Assembly (NCBI GenBank): GCA_040388375.1
Contig: JAZKBU010000005.1
Location: forward strand, 122,725 to 186,724
Source: Bacteroidota bacterium
GTDB lineage: Bacteria > Bacteroidota > Bacteroidia > UKL13-3
Reading direction: 5' to 3'
Length of the DNA stretch: 64,000 nt
The notes beneath the pieces were generated by a model. It was not told where the DNA came from. It made no database searches and saw nothing but the letters and a program-made list of their open reading frames with translations. Position numbers and translations under genes: made by a program. The stretch's first letter is position 1; every line of letters begins with the position of its first letter. Below, piece after piece: positions 57,893 to 64,000 of this stretch.

Positions 57893-60511
57893 TTAAAATT
57901 TTAAGGTCCAACTTAATGAAGGTAATATTGGGAATAAACTGGTTTGTTTTAATACTCTTTTACCGTTTCCGTTGCCATCGTCTATATATTCAATTCTATA
58001 GTAAAGCGGGTTACGCCTGTTGTAGGTATTGAATAAACTTAACTCTATATTACTAATAATGGTTTTGGCTATGGTATGGGTATATTGAAACGACACATCA
58101 AGGCGGTGGTAAGCTTTTAGCTGAACATTGTTTTTACTGTCGTAATAATAAACAGGGAATGCTCCCTGACCAGGTACTCCTGATATGGGAATAAACTCTG
58201 ATACAGGTAGTGTAATAGGGCTTCCTGTTCCGTAAATCCAACTGGCAGCAAAGGAGAAATGTTTGTTGGTTTTATAAGTTATAAATATACCCAGGTCATT
58301 CAGCCTGTCGTATGAAGCAGCAAATTTTTCGCCCCTGTTAATGGTACTGAATTCCATTTCTGTTTTTGATATGGTATAGCTCAATTGGGCCGACAATTTT
58401 TTACCTTCTTTTTTAACCATGAATTCAACTCCGTATGCATTCGATTTGCCTTGTGTTAATAAATCGCTTACATTACTTACTTCAGGGCCATTTGCATTTA
58501 ATGCTAATAACTGAAAGAGGGATGCTCCATCTTTCATGGCTGTTACATCGGTAATAATTTTATAGTAGCCTTCTATACCAAATGAAACAGAACTGTTTTT
58601 AATTGAATTTTTTAAAACGCCTGCGGTAATAATATGGCCGCGTTGTGGTTTAATATCGTTGTTGCTACCTACCCAGAGGTCGCTGGGTAAACCAAAACCA
58701 CTGAGCAATGGTATTAAATGCATGTATTGATTCATGAGTGAATAACTGCCATTGATGTTCCAGTTTTTGGGTAATTGATAAATGGTATTGAAACGGGGTT
58801 CTGCTCTGAAATAACCGGTATTGGTTTTAAAATAGCTAAACCGCATTCCCGGAATAATGGTCCACTTATTGGTAATTTGTGTTTGTGATTCAACGTACAT
58901 GCTTACATCGTCAGCAAAATAGGGGGTGCCATTTTTAACAGTTGTATGGTTGGTTAAATCGTCAATGGTTGTTGTTGGATTTAACTCATGCTCTGTATAA
59001 CTGGTACCAAACTTAATATGGTGTTTAGGATTGGGTATATAATCAAAATCTATTTTTAGCCCTTTATCAATAACTGATGAACGTATGGTTGAAACAGTTT
59101 GTTCGCTATTAAATCCTATGGCACCCATATTAATTTTATTGTTATAATTACTATAGGTTAATGAGGTATTGGAAAACAATTTGGCATTGTATTGCCTCGT
59201 CCACCTGATACTGGCTGCATCGTTACCCCAGGTTATTCCTTCGCCAGTAGGGTTGTCGGAGGTGGTGGCAAAGTTGTCGTAGCCGGCATAACCACTTACA
59301 ATTAACCTGTTTTTTTTGTTTAACTCCGTGGCTATTTTAGCATGTATATCGTAAAAATAATAATTTATTTCTCCGTTTACATCGTTCAGTACTTTTGATA
59401 TTTGGTCAATATAAGAACGCCTTGCCGAAAACATAAATGATGATTTATTTTTAACAATAGGGCCTTCTAAAATTATTTTTGATGCTAGTATTCCCATGCT
59501 TGCTTCTGCACCAAATTTTTCCCTGTTGCCATCTTTTAAACTCATGTTTAACACGGACGATAAACGGCCTCCATATTTGGAAGAAAAACCCCCTTTAATT
59601 AACTCTGCACTGCGTAACTCACTTCCTGATACAAGTGAGGAAAGTCCTAAAAAATGATAGGCATTGTATATCACGGCATCGTCAATCAATATAAGGTTTT
59701 GATCAGGTCCACCTCCTCTTACATACATATAGCTGTTGCCTTCACTTCCTTTTTGTATGCCGGGCATTAGCATTAAATATTTTACCGGATCTTTCTCTCC
59801 TAAAATCATAGGTATATCGGCTACTTCTTTAAGCGGTATTTCTACTTTATTGAGTGTACGCTGGTAATTATTTTGTGCGCCTTTTATCAATACTTCACTC
59901 AGGTTGGATGAGGCATTGAGTAAAACGGTCAGCTGTATGTTTTCATCTAATACCAGTTTTTTTAACTGATTTTTAAATCCTAAATAGGAGAATGAAATTT
60001 CGTAGGTATCACCCGGTAATGTAATAGAGAAAAAACCGTAAGCATTGGTTGTAGTTACTGCTTTATTGGGTTTGGTATCTATCAATGCGCCAATTAAAAG
60101 CTCTCCTGTTCCTGCTTCTCTTATATAACCGCTTATGGTAAAAGTAGCATTGGGGTTAATAAATAAAGCAACATTGGTTCCGCTTATTTGATAAGCTATA
60201 TTGGTATTGTAAAAAAGTTGGTTGAGCGTTTGTTCAATGGTTCCATTTTTTATTGTAATGCTTTTGATTTTGGTTAAATCTATTTTATCAATACTATAGG
60301 CAAAATGGTAATTGTATTTTTTTTCTATTTCATTAATAATATTGGCAATAGATTGTTTTTTTATTTTTAATGAAATGTTTGTGTTTTGAGCAAATAGGGA
60401 AGTATTGATACAAAAAAACAAAACCATGCTTACTATATAGCTAAAGCTATGTGTAAGCATGGTTTTATAAATTGGATATATGTTTTTACTTTTTACTTTA
60501 AGCTTTTGCAT
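57893..60511 (-). CDS. FecA-type TonB-dependent receptor with STN signalling domain
   Basis: The 872-residue protein has a signal peptide (the ATG at 60511 gives a long start; an inner ATG at 60460 is also possible), an STN domain (I-S-L-K-I-K-K-Q-S-I-A-N-I-I, about 50-120) that talks to FecR, and a carboxypeptidase-like domain (F-T-I-S-G-Y-I-R-E-A-G-T-G-E-L, about 130-215). A plug (G-G-G-P-D-Q-N-L-I-L, about 230-350) and barrel ending in W-T-L-K-F follow. The STN domain plus linked FecR and sigma gives a complete trans-envelope signalling receptor. It starts 42 bp after the stop of the large repeat protein. Ligand unknown. Confidence 0.93.
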   Translation of the reverse strand: MQKLKVKSKNIYPIYKTMLTHSFSYIVSMVLFFCINTSLFAQNTNISLKIKKQSIANIINEIEKKYNYHFAYSIDKIDLTKIKSITIKNGTIEQTLNQLFYNTNIAYQISGTNVALFINPNATFTISGYIREAGTGELLIGALIDTKPNKAVTTTNAYGFFSITLPGDTYEISFSYLGFKNQLKKLVLDENIQLTVLLNASSNLSEVLIKGAQNNYQRTLNKVEIPLKEVADIPMILGEKDPVKYLMLMPGIQKGSEGNSYMYVRGGGPDQNLILIDDAVIYNAYHFLGLSSLVSGSELRSAELIKGGFSSKYGGRLSSVLNMSLKDGNREKFGAEASMGILASKIILEGPIVKNKSSFMFSARRSYIDQISKVLNDVNGEINYYFYDIHAKIATELNKKNRLIVSGYAGYDNFATTSDNPTGEGITWGNDAASIRWTRQYNAKLFSNTSLTYSNYNNKINMGAIGFNSEQTVSTIRSSVIDKGLKIDFDYIPNPKHHIKFGTSYTEHELNPTTTIDDLTNHTTVKNGTPYFADDVSMYVESQTQITNKWTIIPGMRFSYFKTNTGYFRAEPRFNTIYQLPKNWNINGSYSLMNQYMHLIPLLSGFGLPSDLWVGSNNDIKPQRGHIITAGVLKNSIKNSSVSFGIEGYYKIITDVTAMKDGASLFQLLALNANGPEVSNVSDLLTQGKSNAYGVEFMVKKEGKKLSAQLSYTISKTEMEFSTINRGEKFAASYDRLNDLGIFITYKTNKHFSFAASWIYGTGSPITLPVSEFIPISGVPGQGAFPVYYYDSKNNVQLKAYHRLDVSFQYTHTIAKTIISNIELSLFNTYNRRNPLYYRIEYIDDGNGNGKRVLKQTSLFPILPSLSWTLKF

Positions 60512-60553
60512 CTTTCAGCAAAACTAAGCATTGCTTAATAAATTAAAAGCATT

Positions 60554-63500
60554 TTATAGTTTAAGCATTTTTGTGACAAATTTATTGTTGTTGCTGTCAA
60601 GTGTTTCTAAAATATAACATCCTGAATCCAGGTGGCCCAAATCAATTTCGAAAGTTGGGTTGGTAGCAGGATTCACTGGTATTACATCTACCAATAAACC
60701 TTGTTGCGAGAATATTTTTATCTCCACTTTACCGCTTATTGTTTTGCTGAATGTTAGATTTACTTTGTTAACTGCCGGGTTAGGGAATATCTGGCAAGTA
60801 TTTTCGTTACTTATTTCTAACTCGTGGTTAACTGCTTTAATGGACGATAATGTACTGGTACCATCATAATCAATTTGATTTAAACGATAGTAAATGGTTG
60901 TTGCATTTACTGCTGAAATATCGTCATCGTAGCTATAGTTAATTGTTTTATTGGTGCTTCCATTTCCTTTTACTTTTCCTATTACTTCAAAATTAATGGC
61001 ATCAATACTTCTTTGTACTTCAAAGTAGTTATTGTTTATTTCTAATGAGGTAACCCAGTTAACCTGTGCTTTTTTGTTGTTTACTAACTGCGCATTAAAT
61101 GAGCTGATTTTAACAGGAAGTGTAGCGCTATTTGATACTAAAATAAGAAATCTGTCTTTTCCAAACGATTTTGCATTGGCTGTTTGTATGGTAAATACAT
61201 ATTCAACAGCATTAGTTAGCGGCACTTTCAAGTTCAAAAATTTATCAACCAGATAAAAGTATTTACCAGTAGCAGGAATGTTTTGTACGATTAATTTATG
61301 TGTACCATTAACACCTGTTACATTTAATAAAATAGTATCGTTGGCAGTTATTTGTGGTCTTGCATCTAATGCATGATAAATGCTATCGCGACCATAGCTC
61401 GCTAAGTTAAAGTTAGGATTTGTAAACTTAACAATGTCATATCTGTCATGGTTTTTGGTAGTACCCGAAATAAATTTCATAACGAAATCATCATAGTTGA
61501 TTGAGTCGTATTTTAAACGTATGCTGAATTCATCGGTGCTGCCACTACCTGTTTTAAACATAGCGGTAGGAACGCCTAATGCCTTAAACTGCTCTTTAAA
61601 AGTTAAAGCTGGCGAAGCAGCTGTTGCTTTAATAAAGAATGCTTGTCCTGATGCAATAATACCATTTGAAATAGTACCTGAGTTAGATGCTGCATTGTAG
61701 CTTTTAAATGAGTTAGAGTTAGGATCGAAAACATAAACAGTAGGGTCAACATTGGTATAGAAAGTACCACTGTTACCACCGCTATTACCTGCATCCCATA
61801 AAGCATTCCAATCGTATTCGCAAGCATAAGGATTACCTACCAAACACCAGCCGTCATCGGACAATGTACCTGAATTGGTAAATGTAACCGGCATAGCAAT
61901 ATCACCTGTATTAAGTGTTCCTACTACATCCATTGTTACAGCATTCTGGGTATTGTTACCACCATTTAAGCGTCCAATATTACTTCTGTCTCCTCTTATA
62001 AATACCCTGTAGCCTCTACCTATTGTTAATGGTGCATTGGTTAGTGAGGTTGTGTTGTTTTTTACTTCGGTATAACCTAAATCTAAATTACCTAATACTG
62101 TTTCGTTATAGGTAAATACTGAAGCCTGGTTACTCAATGTTGCATCAAAACCCCAGTTCAAACCTCCTCCAACTGTTGTACTTTGGTGTGCTGTTGGTAA
62201 GTTATTTCCTGTAAGGAATATGTCACCTCTCCAGTCTTCTAAAGTACCGTTGCTCACAGGTGATGATAAGAACCTGTATCTGCGTGCAGAAGCATTGATA
62301 AAACGTTGTACTATTACATTACCTGTTACAGCTCCTGTGCCTTGTACTTGTGCAATACGGGCAGTACTGTTTAGTGATGAAATCAATTTTAAGTTTCCGC
62401 CACTTGCTAATGTTCCGTTATTCATTGTTAACGTTCCTATTATTTCAAGCGGGTTGGCTAATGTAATAGTGCTTGATGTTCTGCTAATAACTAAGTTTAG
62501 CAATGAGCGTGTACTGGTTGATGATTGGCTGAAATTAATATTTGAGCCTAATGCTCCTGTACCTGCAATACTTAAAACCGATGATGATGAACCAACAAAA
62601 ACAGGAGTTCCGGTTAGTGTTCCATTTAACGAAAGTTGATTTCCGTTAATGATAAATGTATTGGCTGTTATATTTAAAGCACCACCTACTACTACATTAC
62701 CCGTTGCTGTTTTTGAACCTGAACCACTACAGGTTAAATTGGTAAAAGTAAAGGCCGGAATATTTTGTGCTGCTCCGTTAAAGTTAACAGTGTTTGCTGT
62801 TACCACATAATTACCGGTGCTGAAAGTAGCTGAAGGAGTAAATGTACCTGCAATAGCAATGGTACCTCCGTTTACTAATGTTACATTGGTTGTGGTTCTT
62901 GCTCCGCTAATGGTTAAGTTGTTATAGCTGAAAGCAGGTACGGTTTGTGCTGTTGTTCCATTAAAATTAATAGTGCTTCCTGTATTTACAATTGCACCCG
63001 AAGTAAAGGTAGCTGAAGTCGTAAATGTACCGGCAATGTTAATGATTCCGCTGCTGGCTAAAGTAACATTGTTGGTTGTTCTTGCCCCACTAATGGTTAA
63101 GTTATTATAGTTGAAAGTACCAACTGTTTGTGCAGCTGTACCATTGTAGTTAATAGTGCTTCCAGTATTTACAAAAGCACCGGAGGTAAAAGTAGCTGAA
63201 GGAGTAAAAGTACCTGCAATGTTTACCACACCAGATATTGTCACGTTATTGGTAGTTCTTGCTCCGCTAATGATTAAATTATTATAACTAAGCGCAGGAA
63301 CTGTTTGAGTTCCGGTACCATCAAAATCAATAGTTGAGCCGGTGTTGGTATATGTACCTGAACCCACTGTAAATGTACCTGAAATGCCAATAGTACCTGT
63401 GTTTGCCAATACCCTGTTTCCACCAGTACCATTTAAATTGGTGTAATCACCTGCTACTATGTTTTGTGTACTTGCACTATTGTATACTACAGAGCATGTC

Positions 63501-64000
63501 CATGTTTCTCCGCTTGGAATAGGTGTAGTAGCTACACTTTGCGTGTTTAGTGTTCCTGTTCCGCTTGTACTGGCTACTCCGTTTAAAGTAAAGGTAACCA
63601 TGTTTAAAGTAACACCACTGTTAATGGTTAATATTCCATTTACTGTAATATCAGCTGTAGCGGTTTTGGTACTTGTACCTGCACAGGTTAAATTGTTAAA
63701 AGTAAAGTTAGGTATATTTTGTGCAGCACCTGTTAAGCTGATATTGCTATTGGTAGTAATAAATGCACCTGAAGTAAAAGTAGCCGTATTGTTTAAATTA
63801 CCTGCAATGGCAATAGTTCCGGTAGGAGATAGTGTTACATTATTAGTTGTTCTTGCACCACTAATTGTTAGTACGTTATAGTTAAATGCATTTACGGTTT
63901 GTGCACCAGTTCCATTAAAATTAAAAGTATTACCGGTAACAACAATAGTACCTGAAGTAAAAGTAGCCGAGCTTGTAAATGTACCTGCTACGCCAATAGT
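60554..64000 (-). CDS. Large tandem-repeat T9SS surface protein, N-terminus outside window
   Basis: The frame is open to the right edge with no stop, so the M at 63601 is internal and at least 1148 residues are encoded. From about 62690 rightward the protein is tandem beta-rich repeats of about 59-61 residues (F-N-Y-N-N-L-T-I-S-G-A-R-T, I-N-I-A-G-T-F-T, N-T-G-S-T-I-N-F-N-G-T, A-Q-T-V). A non-repeat region (R-Y-R-F-L-S-S-P-V) and a fibronectin-like stretch (S-S-F-N-A-Q-L, L-E-I-N-N-N-Y-F-E-V-Q-R-S) follow. The last 75 residues (I-F-P-N-P-A-V-N-K to L-K-L) are a T9SS type A sorting domain. Probably a filamentous adhesin; exact length unknown. Confidence 0.88.
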   Translation of the reverse strand, partial: TIGVAGTFTSSATFTSGTIVVTGNTFNFNGTGAQTVNAFNYNVLTISGARTTNNVTLSPTGTIAIAGNLNNTATFTSGAFITTNSNISLTGAAQNIPNFTFNNLTCAGTSTKTATADITVNGILTINSGVTLNMVTFTLNGVASTSGTGTLNTQSVATTPIPSGETWTCSVVYNSASTQNIVAGDYTNLNGTGGNRVLANTGTIGISGTFTVGSGTYTNTGSTIDFDGTGTQTVPALSYNNLIISGARTTNNVTISGVVNIAGTFTPSATFTSGAFVNTGSTINYNGTAAQTVGTFNYNNLTISGARTTNNVTLASSGIINIAGTFTTSATFTSGAIVNTGSTINFNGTTAQTVPAFSYNNLTISGARTTTNVTLVNGGTIAIAGTFTPSATFSTGNYVVTANTVNFNGAAQNIPAFTFTNLTCSGSGSKTATGNVVVGGALNITANTFIINGNQLSLNGTLTGTPVFVGSSSSVLSIAGTGALGSNINFSQSSTSTRSLLNLVISRTSSTITLANPLEIIGTLTMNNGTLASGGNLKLISSLNSTARIAQVQGTGAVTGNVIVQRFINASARRYRFLSSPVSNGTLEDWRGDIFLTGNNLPTAHQSTTVGGGLNWGFDATLSNQASVFTYNETVLGNLDLGYTEVKNNTTSLTNAPLTIGRGYRVFIRGDRSNIGRLNGGNNTQNAVTMDVVGTLNTGDIAMPVTFTNSGTLSDDGWCLVGNPYACEYDWNALWDAGNSGGNSGTFYTNVDPTVYVFDPNSNSFKSYNAASNSGTISNGIIASGQAFFIKATAASPALTFKEQFKALGVPTAMFKTGSGSTDEFSIRLKYDSINYDDFVMKFISGTTKNHDRYDIVKFTNPNFNLASYGRDSIYHALDARPQITANDTILLNVTGVNGTHKLIVQNIPATGKYFYLVDKFLNLKVPLTNAVEYVFTIQTANAKSFGKDRFLILVSNSATLPVKISSFNAQLVNNKKAQVNWVTSLEINNNYFEVQRSIDAINFEVIGKVKGNGSTNKTINYSYDDDISAVNATTIYYRLNQIDYDGTSTLSSIKAVNHELEISNENTCQIFPNPAVNKVNLTFSKTISGKVEIKIFSQQGLLVDVIPVNPATNPTFEIDLGHLDSGCYILETLDSNNNKFVTKMLKL
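62690..64000. repeat. Intragenic tandem repeats of about 175-183 bp
   Basis: Blocks beginning with a GCTCCGCTAATGG-like sequence recur at about 62901, 63083, 63261 and 63858, with more diverged copies between. Each encodes one 59-61-residue beta-rich unit of the surface protein. Nucleotide identity between units is high, so length variation by recombination is likely. Confidence 0.8.

Noticed and set aside
62690..64000. Regular repeats suggesting a CRISPR array
   Set aside because: The units are coding, about 175-183 bp long, without short repeat/unique spacer structure.

Overview
The window looks like a chromosomal piece of a low-GC Bacteroidota (Flavobacteriia/Chitinophagia/Cytophagia-like). 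The evidence is many secreted proteins ending in type IX secretion (T9SS) sorting domains, TonB-dependent receptors paired with DUF4249 lipoproteins, a FecR/DUF4974 anti-sigma factor with an ECF sigma factor, propeller-sensor kinase plus LytTR regulator, AT-rich leaders without clear Shine-Dalgarno sequences, and a few promoters of the TTTG-N(about 20)-TAnnTTTG type. No ribosomal RNA, CRISPR array, intact transposase or replication origin was seen. The one tRNA is tRNA-Ser(UGA).

Layout. 1-4.4 kb: two tandem paralogous propeller lipoproteins (the first cut by the window edge), a DUF1826-like protein, an M50-type membrane protease fused to TPRs, and a small membrane protein. 4.5-9.2 kb: a restriction-modification island, with a single-chain nuclease-methyltransferase, a type I-like specificity subunit, a HEPN-domain protein and a tiny membrane ORF coupled to it. 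It abuts a truncated VOC/glyoxalase gene that probably marks the insertion junction. 9.3-14.4 kb: mtgA, a membrane metallophosphoesterase and a secreted GH13 amylase, with three copies of a 50-bp palindromic repeat between them. 14.4-21.4 kb: a leftward operon lolD-recQ-glycosyltransferase-glycosyltransferase-BatA/vWA protein. 21.5-34.8 kb: smpB and an atypical SDR, a zinc-dependent phospholipase/nuclease, a T9SS type B adhesin, a universal stress protein, mnmA, a lipoprotein coupled to a subtilase, dcd, two small cytosolic genes and an M43 metalloprotease.

34.9-43.9 kb is a likely old genomic island beside tRNA-Ser. It holds a decayed tyrosine-integrase start, a 1428-aa secreted beta-helix protein, a LytTR regulator and propeller histidine kinase (the kinase-regulator pair overlaps by 4 nt), and a decayed second copy of the secreted protein's signal peptide. 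43.9-50 kb: an SMP-30-like propeller, a membrane-anchored MBL hydrolase, a TetR regulator with two thiolases carrying matching operator sites, and a DsbA/FrnE-like protein. 50-64 kb is a cell-surface uptake region with two TonB receptor/DUF4249 pairs, two PCMD-like T9SS proteins and a sigma/anti-sigma pair in unusual gene order. It ends in a large T9SS protein built of about 60-residue tandem repeats that runs off the right edge.

No single wholly new system is proven here. The best candidates are the RM-HEPN-small membrane ORF island (4.6-9.2 kb), the tRNA-Ser-linked secreted protein/two-component module (34.9-43.6 kb) and the receptor-first, sigma-last surface-signalling operon (55.4-60.5 kb). 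All functions are assigned by reading motifs and recalled family features; no database search was run.
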